This document shows, in pieces, positions 1 to 7,394 of a DNA stretch of 64,000 nucleotides. Within the stretch, counting starts at the first letter, position 1. The number at the start of each line of letters is the position of its first letter. The position numbers and the translations under genes are program-made. The stretch comes from Lactiplantibacillus songbeiensis (GTDB taxonomy: Bacteria; Bacillota; Bacilli; Lactobacillales; Lactobacillaceae). The notes beneath the pieces were generated by a model. It did no database searches and was not told where the DNA came from. It was given only the letters and a program-made list of their open reading frames with translations. The stretch is taken from positions 1 to 64,000 of the forward strand of contig NZ_BJDL01000012.1 of NCBI RefSeq assembly GCF_005405125.1, written 5' to 3'.

Positions 1-64
1 TGAACGACTTATCACCAGTAGTGTTCGAACAACAAACTGTTAAATTATAAGTTCCAACTTTTGG

Positions 65-400
65 GGTACGCCTCAAGCCCGGTCTTCAAAACTGGTCTTG
101 GTCTAAGTCCGAGTAGACCACTCGCACTAAGGCCAACGACACGGCTGAGCATTTTAGGAACCAACCTCTCGGCTAAATAACTGAACTGAAAGTAATCAAT
201 CGTTAATTTTTCGATTACCGTCAGTTAACGTCGGGCGGGCCAGAATTGGCTCAGTGGTATCGTTTATCTTGGTCGGTGATTTTCCGGCCTTAGATAAAGC
301 CCGGCTTTTGAGACCGCTTTTGGGCTCAGAAACGCGGCCACCACGTTCCAGCTGATTCTGGACCAACCAGAGTGGCAATTTAAACCAACTAGCACCAAGC
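65..400 (+). repeat. Composite inverted-repeat element, left end truncated (modules C and A)
   Basis: A reversed C module (about 68-175, containing GACACGGCTGAGC and TTTTAGGAACCAACC) is followed by a linker of about 50 nt and a forward A module (about 224-378). The A module is bounded by CCAGAATTGGCT and AGCTGATTCTGG. The right terminal sequence, ending ACCAACTAGCACCAAGC at 400, matches the inverted ends of other copies in this window. The far end of the C module is missing here. The short ORFs read through this region are repeat-derived and not treated as genes. Confidence 0.8.
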
Positions 401-487
401 GTAATTATTGAAACGTAATACCTGTTACAAACTGCAACTAACACCGAGGGACATTAGTGACCGCTAAAAAAACTCGTAACTGACAAT

Positions 488-513
488 AAAAGCCTGGCTT
501 TTACACCAGACTT
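488..513 (-). terminator. Terminator of the glucosaminidase gene
   Basis: On the minus strand, AAGTCTGG and CCAGGCTT form a short hairpin with one mismatch, followed by a TTATT run, just after the stop codon at 520-522. Confidence 0.55.
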
Positions 514-519
514 ACTTGT

Positions 520-1608
520 TTACTCTTCAGTTTCAGTGGTCTCACTAGTAGTCGTCGCAGTGCTTGATGCTTCTGCTTGACTACTGCTTGTTGAACTACT
601 GTCCGTTTTACCTGTTGATTTCGTACTGCGCTCATCGTTGCTAGATTGACTGCTTGTCGCTGATTGACTCGTGGCAACGGCATTGGTCGTACTACTACTA
701 CTACTGTCCGTTGTCTTCGTCTGGGTCTTCACCGCTGGCTTGAATAACTTGTTGTGCGCCGCAATAACATTGGCTTTAAGTGGACTCGTGTGCATCACCG
801 CACCCTTTGTCATCCAGCCTTTCTTCGTACCAGCTTTAACCCGATACCAAGTCTTGGTACCAGACGTCTTCGTTCCCTTCATATCAATCGCCACGATTTG
901 GTCAGCATACGTCTTACTCGAGCGCGAGGTAATTCCGCTGCGTGTGTTCACAATATGTGAATAAATCTTATGGTTCGACGACTTCATAATTGTGTAGGCC
1001 TTGTAAGGCGTATAAGTTGCTGCAACATATTTCTTATCGAAACGTTTATGCAGATTCCAAGTGGCAATAATCCGGTCCAACTGTTGACCATACGCTGAAT
1101 TCGTGGAATAGCGTGACGATAAAGCGGCGGTCGCTTTTTGATACGTCTTCGCATTGGCGCGCCACGTACCAGCATAATAATTAGCATCCCAAGCCGTTCC
1201 ATGGCGTAAGGTCTTGGCATTATCAGTCATTGACGCTTTAATGGAAGGATACTTCCGGAACTTAGCATTGGTGTAATATAACGTCCCATTCGACGAATAT
1301 TCCGCCGTACGCATCGAAACGGACTTCCCTTTATAACTGCCTTTAATTCCATAATAATTTTTAGCGGTCTTAGATAAAGTACTCTTGCCCCAGCCACTCT
1401 CAACGATAGCTTGCGCGACCATTACGGACCCGTATAGTTTGTACTTTTGAGAAACTTTCAACGCGTTTGGGCCTAGTTTATTAATAAAACTAGTCTGCGT
1501 TGAAGCAGCGACCCGCGGCGTTCCTATCCAGCCAACTAGGGTCACCAAAATGATTAATCCCAAAAGGAACTGTTTAGCGATTTTATTTTTTGAGACTTGC
1601 TTAACCAT
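520..1608 (-). CDS. Secreted glucosaminidase (GH73 peptidoglycan hydrolase) with SH3-like module
   Basis: The protein is a 362-residue cell-wall hydrolase, counting from the ATG at 1608. The frame stays open upstream, but that Met is followed by a Lys-rich start and a hydrophobic signal peptide (about residues 10-35), and a GGAG precedes it. A glucosaminidase domain follows (about 40-190), with the expected catalytic Glu at about residue 70 in an ESGWGKS motif. A GW/SH3-like segment (about 205-280) ends in GWMTKGAV and probably binds the wall. The last 60 residues are rich in Ser, Thr and Glu. There is no LPXTG sorting signal. It stands alone with its own terminator. The family cleaves glycan strands during cell separation or autolysis; the exact bond cannot be read from sequence. 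Confidence 0.85.
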   Translation of the reverse strand: MVKQVSKNKIAKQFLLGLIILVTLVGWIGTPRVAASTQTSFINKLGPNALKVSQKYKLYGSVMVAQAIVESGWGKSTLSKTAKNYYGIKGSYKGKSVSMRTAEYSSNGTLYYTNAKFRKYPSIKASMTDNAKTLRHGTAWDANYYAGTWRANAKTYQKATAALSSRYSTNSAYGQQLDRIIATWNLHKRFDKKYVAATYTPYKAYTIMKSSNHKIYSHIVNTRSGITSRSSKTYADQIVAIDMKGTKTSGTKTWYRVKAGTKKGWMTKGAVMHTSPLKANVIAAHNKLFKPAVKTQTKTTDSSSSSTTNAVATSQSATSSQSSNDERSTKSTGKTDSSSTSSSQAEASSTATTTSETTETEE

Positions 1609-1906
1609 AAATTGCCAACTCCAATATGTATTTTTGAACTCAGTTCGTATTATGCCGGAACTGGCCGGGAGTTTCAAGTGTTTAAACCTTGATAAATCAA
1701 CGTTTGTAACCTGACACCCGTGTTAACTAGCGCCTGATACCCTAAGTTTGCAATTAGGTTACAGTTCTGTGACAATTGCCATTTAGCAGGTATGTTAAAA
1801 AATACACAATCTATCTATGTAATCGTTCGCATTCTGGTGAGATTTGAAATATACTGGAAGTGGACGGCTGACCGTTCAAGGCATATTTTTGGAGTGGTGA
1901 ATTGTT

Positions 1907-2926
1907 ATGAAAATTATCGAGCATCAAGCAAATGGGATTAATTATTATACCCTGGTCAATAATTATCATATGAGTGTGACGATTATGGACTGGGGCGCAA
2001 CTGTCACCGCGATTCGCACCCATGACAAAGACGGCCAATACGCCAATGTGGTCTTAGGCTTTGATAAGGGTGAGGATTACATCAACTATCGTTCCTTTTT
2101 CGGCGCCAGCATCGTCCGCGTGGCGGGCATCATTAAAAATGCCAAATGGCGTAATTATGAATTAACACAAAATTTTGGTGAGCATCATTTAAACGGCGGC
2201 AACATGCCGCAGATTGCATTTGAACCCTGGTTTCTTGAACGTAAGCTTCAGACCAAAGACCAGGTTGGCCTCGTCATGCAGTATATTACGTTAGATGGTG
2301 AAAATGGCTACCCCGGGACGATGACTATCACCGCCGATTTTGTTTTGGATAACCACGGTAAATTTACGATCAGTTATACCGGTAAGAGTGATAAAACCAC
2401 CCTCTTCAATCCGGCTAACCATAGTTATTTCAACCTGAGTGGTAATGCGGAACGCCTGATTGATCATCAAGTCTTAAAAATTAACGCCGATGAATATTCA
2501 AGCTTGAACAAGCACAATCTCCCCACTGGCAAGCTGCCATGGGTAACCGACTCACCGTTTGATTTTCGTGATCGAACCGAGATTGGCCCGCAGATTGCTA
2601 AGATCAAGGGTGGGCTGCGACATGGGTTCGTGTTAAACCACACTCCCCACCCACAAGTTGAACTATTAGATCGCGTCAGCGGCCGTAAAATGACCATGCG
2701 TACGAATGCTAAAGCAATTGTGGTCTCTAGCGCCACCAATTATCGTGATGACCGCTACAAGCTCAACGGTGGTCAGCCGATGCGCTCACAACTTGGGATT
2801 TCTTTACAGGCGCAAACGTTACCTGACGCCATTCATCACAAGGAATTTGGTAATATCATCATTAAGCCGAATGTCCCTGTGACTTATCAGACGGCCTATC
2901 AATTTTCTAATATTTATGACGTTTAA
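1907..2926 (+). CDS. Aldose 1-epimerase (GalM-like), catalytic Glu position is Gln
   Basis: This 339-residue cytoplasmic protein belongs to the galactose mutarotase superfamily, which interconverts alpha and beta anomers of free sugars. Family hallmarks are present: the FNPANHSYFNLSG segment, containing a conserved His, and the C-terminal LPDAIHH motif. The residue aligned by me with the family's catalytic Glu, just before AQTLPDA, is Gln301 (codon CAG at 2807-2809). Activity may therefore be reduced or the substrate different. The ATG is preceded by GGAG. No other galactose gene lies nearby, so the physiological sugar is unknown. It is followed by a strong terminator shared with the convergent gene. 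Confidence 0.85.
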   Translation: MKIIEHQANGINYYTLVNNYHMSVTIMDWGATVTAIRTHDKDGQYANVVLGFDKGEDYINYRSFFGASIVRVAGIIKNAKWRNYELTQNFGEHHLNGGNMPQIAFEPWFLERKLQTKDQVGLVMQYITLDGENGYPGTMTITADFVLDNHGKFTISYTGKSDKTTLFNPANHSYFNLSGNAERLIDHQVLKINADEYSSLNKHNLPTGKLPWVTDSPFDFRDRTEIGPQIAKIKGGLRHGFVLNHTPHPQVELLDRVSGRKMTMRTNAKAIVVSSATNYRDDRYKLNGGQPMRSQLGISLQAQTLPDAIHHKEFGNIIIKPNVPVTYQTAYQFSNIYDV

Positions 2927-2944
2927 CAACATTAAAACTATCAA

Positions 2945-3004
2945 CACAAAAAAGTGAAACTACTGAGAATTCCGCTTGGAAAATTCAGTAGTCTCACTTT
3001 TTTA
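2945..3004. terminator. Bidirectional terminator between convergent genes
   Basis: AAAAAAGTGAAACTACTGA pairs with TCAGTAGTCTCACTTTTTT across an AT-rich loop. Runs of T on both strands let it serve the galM-like gene and the convergent 3031-3384 gene. Confidence 0.85.
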
Positions 3005-3030
3005 TATTTTTTAATAATCCCCTAAATAAC

Positions 3031-3384
3031 CTAACACCCACCAATACCACCAAACATGATCGGCGAAAATATAATGCCAGCCGCGATATTACGTTTGCGC
3101 ATTTCGTCCGCGTCAATCTTGCCAGCTTTCACATCGGCTTGCAATTCGCGATAGATGGCCATCACCGGTTCTGGTACCCGATGATTATGAATGTAATACG
3201 TTGAAATATCATGAGTTAGATTGGTAATGACATCCAAATACGGTTTGTCATTATTTAAATCCGTCGCATTAGTCAATAACAGCTTTTGCATCTCAGTGTC
3301 ATGGTCAGCCTGAGCAGCCGTGTAAGCAGCACTCAACTGATCCGTTAATGTCGTGACTAATGCTTCAGTCGTTGCTTGATCCAT
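3031..3384 (-). CDS. Small helical protein, possibly enterocin A immunity-like
   Basis: This is a 117-residue protein with no signal peptide, preceded by a G-rich ribosome binding site and an ATG at 3384. It looks mainly alpha-helical. The central stretch, with a Tyr-Tyr pair, a His and PEPVMAIYRELQ, resembles the four-helix immunity proteins of class IIa bacteriocins. That match is from memory and weak. No bacteriocin structural gene is visible nearby, so it would be an orphan. The C-terminus is odd: a hydrophobic segment ending GGIGGC, with the terminal residue Cys. It sits 28 nt downstream of the HAD hydrolase gene, and co-transcription is likely. Function is otherwise unknown. Confidence 0.6.
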   Translation of the reverse strand: MDQATTEALVTTLTDQLSAAYTAAQADHDTEMQKLLLTNATDLNNDKPYLDVITNLTHDISTYYIHNHRVPEPVMAIYRELQADVKAGKIDADEMRKRNIAAGIIFSPIMFGGIGGC

Positions 3385-3412
3385 TTTTATATCCCCCCAA
3401 AAAACGTCGTGA

Positions 3413-4225
3413 TTACCTTAAAAGTTGACTTTGAATCGTTTTCAAGACCCCATCGTGTTCATTATCCCACGCCGTTACATGGGCCGCAACTGCTTGGACG
3501 CTGGCATCAGCATTGACCATCGCATAGCTATGCGCCGCAAAGCGCAACAATGGCACATCATTATCGCCATCACCAAATGCCATGACTTCTGTTGGTGCCA
3601 CTTGCCAACGTTGCATTAGCCACTGCACGGCAGGTAACTTACCAACACCGGCATTAACCACATCGACCACCCCATAGCCACTATCATGGGCTTTTAAACG
3701 GCCATCAAAGCGCGTATTCAACTCAGTCACTAATTGTGCCGCTTGTTCCGGTTGGGTTGAGACACTGATTTTCTTGATCTGGTCATCAACCTGAGCTAAG
3801 TCCGAAACTTGTTGCAAGTTATCATAGAACTTCTTCGCCGCATCAATCAACGCTTGGGGAGCGCCGACTTCCGTATATGATCCCTTGGCACCGACTAAGA
3901 TCAAATAGGCCCCGTCAAAGACGGATTGATGGCGATCAACCGTTACAAACTGTTTAAGTTGGGCTGCTGACAAACTACCATCAAACAATTGCTGATCTTG
4001 GCTAAAAATCGAAGCCCCATTTTCAGCAACCATCACTAAGTTATCGGCGGTCATACCAGCAAATAATTGCTTCAAATGATCATACTGATTGCCTGATGAC
4101 AAGACCAACTTAATATCACGCGCGGCCAACGCCGTCAACGTTTGTTGTAATAAGTCACGATTATAACTCTGGTCACCGTGTAATAGCGTGCCATTCAAGT
4201 CCGTTGCGATTAATTTAATTGCCAT
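3413..4225 (-). CDS. HAD superfamily sugar-phosphatase-like hydrolase (Cof type)
   Basis: This 270-residue protein has the Cof-type HAD-IIB arrangement. Motif I near the N-terminus reads DLNGT, motif II is a Ser in VLSSGN, and the C-terminal metal motif is GDGDND. In motif I the second Asp, which acts as acid/base in phosphatases, is replaced by Asn10. Members of this family dephosphorylate sugar phosphates or flavin precursors. The replacement raises doubt about catalysis but also occurs in relatives, to my recollection. The ATG at 4225 has an AAAGGAG site. It probably forms an operon with the small gene downstream. Confidence 0.85.
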   Translation of the reverse strand: MAIKLIATDLNGTLLHGDQSYNRDLLQQTLTALAARDIKLVLSSGNQYDHLKQLFAGMTADNLVMVAENGASIFSQDQQLFDGSLSAAQLKQFVTVDRHQSVFDGAYLILVGAKGSYTEVGAPQALIDAAKKFYDNLQQVSDLAQVDDQIKKISVSTQPEQAAQLVTELNTRFDGRLKAHDSGYGVVDVVNAGVGKLPAVQWLMQRWQVAPTEVMAFGDGDNDVPLLRFAAHSYAMVNADASVQAVAAHVTAWDNEHDGVLKTIQSQLLR

Positions 4226-4290
4226 TTTTGGGAAACTCCTTTAATTTCTAATACGATGTTTGCGCTTATTGGATGCGTCTTTCCAATATA

Positions 4291-4430
4291 GTTGGTCTGG
4301 ATCGACGCTGGAACGTGATGACCACTTTTGCGAGCCCAAAATCGTCTCACAAGCCGGGCTTTTACTAGGTCGATAAAATTTACTCGCCCAAGTAAAATTT
4401 CACCACTGAGCGTCATCCAGGCTACCCTCC
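4291..4430 (-). repeat. Solitary A-module hairpin repeat, variant with CTGGAT arms
   Basis: Outer arms CTGGATCGACGCT (4298-4310) and AGCGTCATCCAG (4409-4420) pair with one bulge. Internally, TTTTACT pairs with AGTAAAA. The motifs GGAACGTG and CACCACTGAG are shared with other A modules, but the outer arms differ in sequence on both sides, as expected for a maintained stem. Confidence 0.8.
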
Positions 4431-4602
4431 TAAATAACCGACTTGTGGTTGATTACAGACAATCATAACTCACTAGCCAGTCATTTCATTGTGTCTAGAC
4501 TAATTTTTACAATATGATAACTCCTGATTTGAACATGTTCATAATTAATCACTCAACTAGAATAGATACTCAAAACAGGTTCTCTTCAACGTTAGCCCGT
4601 CT

Positions 4603-4831
4603 AACTAACGCCGGGCGGACCAGAATTGGCTCAGTAGTGTCGTTTAACTTAGCCGAAACGTGTTCCCTCCAACTGCTTCCTGAGCTTGCTACGCCATGAC
4701 AACCACTCGGAAAATCACCGAGTCATTGTCATAGCTAGGCAATGCTCAGAAAGCAGCCCGTTGGCTCTCACACTCTTGGCTCAAAAACGCGGCCACCACG
4801 TTCCAGCCAATTCTGGTCCAACCAAAGTGGC
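4603..4831 (+). repeat. A-module repeat interrupted by a B repeat
   Basis: The left arm CCAGAATTGGCT (4620-4631) and right arm AGCCAATTCTGG (4805-4816) are intact, with flanks GGGCGG and CCAACCAAAGTGGC. The normal internal hairpin is replaced from about 4653 to 4776 by a B repeat, so one element lies within the other. Confidence 0.85.
4653..4776 (+). repeat. B-family structured repeat nested in an A module
   Basis: It starts CCGAAACGTGTTC, contains GCTTGCTACG and CTAGGCAATGCTC, and ends CACACTCT, as do the other B copies. An inner hairpin ACTCGG...CCGAGT is present. The arms CCAACTGCTT and AAGCAGCCCGTTGG pair and differ in sequence from those of other B copies. Confidence 0.8.
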
Positions 4832-4877
4832 AACTTCAACCAACTTAAAAATAATGCCATAACTATTATTATGCACC

Positions 4878-4912
4878 AAAAAAGGAACCACCGCTATTGA
4901 CGATGATTCCTT
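4878..4912 (-). terminator. Terminator of glmS
   Basis: On the minus strand AAGGAATCA pairs with TGGTTCCTT, followed by a run of T residues, about 50 nt after the glmS stop codon. Confidence 0.8.
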
Positions 4913-4963
4913 CTAACGACCTGACGCCGTGCCCACACTTGCGTAATCAGGTCTTATTTCAAT

Positions 4964-6781
4964 TTATTCGACCGTCACACTCTTAGCTAAGTTCCGTGGC
5001 TTATCAACATCCAAGCCCTTATTCAAGCTGGTGTAGTAAGCTAATAATTGACCAGGAACAACACTCAAAAGTGCCGTCATCCGTTCATCAACAGTTGGTA
5101 AGATGATCGTATCGTCTGGCTTAGCCAAAGCATCCGTCACGATAGTAATCGTCTTGGCGCCCCGCGCTTCAACTTCTTGCAAGTTAGAACGGGTCAACCC
5201 AGCTGTATTTTGTTGGGTGATAATCCCAATAACTGGTGTATCTTTTTCAATTAAAGCAATCGTCCCATGCTTCAATTCCCCCGAAGCGAACCCTTCAGCC
5301 TGAACATATGAGATTTCTTTAAGCTTCAACGCTGTTTCCAACGAAACCGCGTAATCTAAGCCCCGGCCAATGTAGAAAGCATTCGGCGTCTTCAATAAGT
5401 CTGCCTTAGCTAACTTATCGAAAGTGGCTTTTTCATCGACTAATGCTTGCATCCCATTAGCAACCAACGCCAATTGTTGTTTAACATCAAAGTCTTTAGC
5501 GGCTGGTTGATCGTCAGCTTCGCCTAATGCTTTCGCTAAAATAGCTTGTAACGCGATTTGGGCGGTATAAGCTTTCGTTGAGGCGACCGCAATTTCAGGA
5601 CCCGCATGCAATAACAGCGTGTAAGTCGCTTCACGAGACAACGTCGAGTTTGGCACGTTGGTAATCGTTAAGCTTGGGAAGTTTTGTTCGTTGACATTCA
5701 ATAAAACTTCTCGACTATCAGCCGTTTCACCGGATTGAGTTAGGAAGATGAAGAATGGCTTCTTAGATAATAATGGTTGGTTATAAGCAAATTCAGATGA
5801 CACGTGCACTTCAGTTGGCACATTAGCTAAGGATTCAAATAACCGAGCGCCAACTAAACCAGCATGGTAACTTGTCCCAGCTGCCACGATATATAACCGA
5901 TCAGCTGCCTTTAAAGCATCTAGCAATTCGGCATTAATTACTGGTTGGCCGTCATCGTTCAAGTAAACTTGTGACAACTTCCGCATGACGTTTGGTTGTT
6001 CATCAATTTCCTTCAACATATAGAATGGGTAAGTCCCTTTGTCGGCTTGGGCAGCATCGATATCAACATGGAACGTGTCGCGTTCAACCGCATTACCTTG
6101 TTGATCGGTGATTTTGATTTCGTCGGGTTTAACGACCACGATTTCGCCATCATGCAATTCCAAGTAATCTTTAGTTTGATCAAGCATCGCTAAACTATCA
6201 GAACAAACGACATTAAAGCCATCGCCAACCCCAATCAATAAGGGACTCTTGTTTTTAGCCACGTATAAGGTATCTGGGGCTTCTTTGTCCATTAATAAGA
6301 ACCCATATGACGAATGACCTAATAAGCTTAAGGTCTTCCGGAAAGCGGCTAAGGTATCTAAACCTTCCTTAGTCACAAAGCGGTCAACGAGTTGCACGAT
6401 GACTTCAGTATCAGTTTGTGACGTAAATTCAACATCACTTAAATAATCATTTTTTAAATCTTGGAAGTTTTCAATGACACCATTGTGAACCAAGTAGAAA
6501 CGGCCATCCGCTGAAACTTGTGGATGCGCATTAGCAACACTTGGTTCGCCATGAGTTGCCCAACGCGTATGGCCAATCCCAGTTGAACCTTGAACGTTAG
6601 CGCCGACTTCTTTACGTAAGTCGTCGATCCGGCCTTTTTCTTTAACCAAATAATCTTGGCCATTTTGGTCATTAACATAAATACCCGCTGAATCATAGCC
6701 ACGGTATTCCAATTTTTCCAAACCATTCAATAAAATCGATACAGCACTATCTTTACCAGTTACACCAACAATTCCACACAT
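4964..6781 (-). CDS. glmS: Glutamine-fructose-6-phosphate aminotransferase (isomerizing)
   Basis: GlmS makes glucosamine-6-phosphate from fructose-6-phosphate and glutamine, the first committed step towards UDP-GlcNAc for the cell wall. The 605-residue protein is of usual length. It begins MCGIVG, so Cys2 is the glutaminase nucleophile after Met removal. The N-terminal glutaminase domain (about 1-240) is followed by two SIS sugar isomerase domains; TQSGET and the C-terminal DKPRNLAKSVTVE are typical. An AAGGAAGA site precedes the ATG. The gene is monocistronic with its own promoter, leader ribozyme and terminator. The product of the nearby glmM gene performs the next step. Confidence 0.98.
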   Translation of the reverse strand: MCGIVGVTGKDSAVSILLNGLEKLEYRGYDSAGIYVNDQNGQDYLVKEKGRIDDLRKEVGANVQGSTGIGHTRWATHGEPSVANAHPQVSADGRFYLVHNGVIENFQDLKNDYLSDVEFTSQTDTEVIVQLVDRFVTKEGLDTLAAFRKTLSLLGHSSYGFLLMDKEAPDTLYVAKNKSPLLIGVGDGFNVVCSDSLAMLDQTKDYLELHDGEIVVVKPDEIKITDQQGNAVERDTFHVDIDAAQADKGTYPFYMLKEIDEQPNVMRKLSQVYLNDDGQPVINAELLDALKAADRLYIVAAGTSYHAGLVGARLFESLANVPTEVHVSSEFAYNQPLLSKKPFFIFLTQSGETADSREVLLNVNEQNFPSLTITNVPNSTLSREATYTLLLHAGPEIAVASTKAYTAQIALQAILAKALGEADDQPAAKDFDVKQQLALVANGMQALVDEKATFDKLAKADLLKTPNAFYIGRGLDYAVSLETALKLKEISYVQAEGFASGELKHGTIALIEKDTPVIGIITQQNTAGLTRSNLQEVEARGAKTITIVTDALAKPDDTIILPTVDERMTALLSVVPGQLLAYYTSLNKGLDVDKPRNLAKSVTVE

Positions 6782-6814
6782 AAGTTATAATCTTCCTTTA
6801 CTGTTTTGAATTGT

Positions 6815-6960
6815 TTCTAGCTGCGTGATGGCTATCTCTGTCACTAATCTTACGACTAGTTTTTGTAAGCCACCTGTAGAGTGCAGTCCCTGATGTCACC
6901 CGTCGATTGTCGATAAACATCATCCTCGTCAACTTTAGAATCTAAAGTCCTGGCGCTATT
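6815..6960 (-). ncRNA. glmS ribozyme in the glmS leader
   Basis: The minus strand carries the recognisable core: GCGCCAGGACTT just 3' of the predicted cleavage site (between 6957 and 6956), then GTTGACGAGGATGATG, GTTTATCGA and a GGGTGACATCAGG segment. This RNA self-cleaves using glucosamine-6-phosphate as cofactor and so represses glmS when product is abundant. It lies between a sigma-A promoter and the glmS start, as in other Firmicutes. The 3' boundary is approximate. Confidence 0.93.
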
Positions 6961-7027
6961 CCGCTTTAACCAATTATGAATCGGTCTAGATTAACCTCCG
7001 ATTGGTATATTTCCTAGAAACATTATT

Positions 7028-7056
7028 ACTTTAACGTTGTAAGCGTGAAATGTCAA
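7028..7056 (-). promoter_or_regulatory. glmS promoter
   Basis: Minus-strand TTGACA (7051-7056) and TAAAGT (7028-7033) are separated by exactly 17 nt, upstream of the ribozyme. Confidence 0.85.
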
Positions 7057-7103
7057 CTGTATTCGTCATTGGTATGCGTCCAATTATTGATGTATACCAA
7101 TTT

Positions 7104-7140
7104 AAAAAGCACGCCAATCATAGGATTGACGTGCTTTTTT
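7104..7140 (-). terminator. Terminator of the cdaA-cdaR-glmM operon
   Basis: AAGCACG...CAATC and GATTG...CGTGCTT form a hairpin with T runs on both strands. It lies beyond the B repeat that follows the glmM stop. Confidence 0.8.
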
Positions 7141-7252
7141 AGGTTTTATCATTTCATTTGGACTAAATTGGTTTGTTCGGCGAGTCCCTAATCAGCTAGG
7201 AATTGATAGTAGTTGTTAAGGTTTGGTTAAATGCGGTTGCGTGTTTTACTTG

Positions 7253-7394
7253 CCGAAACGTGTTCAGCCCAACTGCACCCTCCGCTTGCTACGCCAAGCC
7301 AACAACTCGGAAAACCACCGAAACGTGCTCATTCGGGCTGAGGATTCCGCTGGCTAGGCAATGCTCACCCTCAAACCGCCCTCATTCACACTCT
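7253..7394 (+). repeat. B-family structured repeat overlapping the glmM stop codon
   Basis: It begins CCGAAACGTGTTC and ends CACACTCT, with CTCCGCTTGCTACG and CTAGGCAATGCTC inside. A second partial start (CCGAAACGTGCTC, about 7317) suggests a partial duplication within the element. Its last two bases belong to the glmM stop codon (7393-7395). It occupies the operon's 3' untranslated region. Confidence 0.8.

Noticed and set aside
196-444. 82-residue ORF over the first repeat
   Set aside because: It lies wholly in the repeat element, has no ribosome binding site, and its sequence comes from A-module motifs. The same applies to ORFs at 4210-4416, 4514-4699, 7203-7403, 10533-10823 and 20249-20437.
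671-964. Plus-strand ORFs within the glucosaminidase gene
   Set aside because: They are antisense shadows of a gene with clear family motifs, in a Ser/Thr-rich, low-complexity part.
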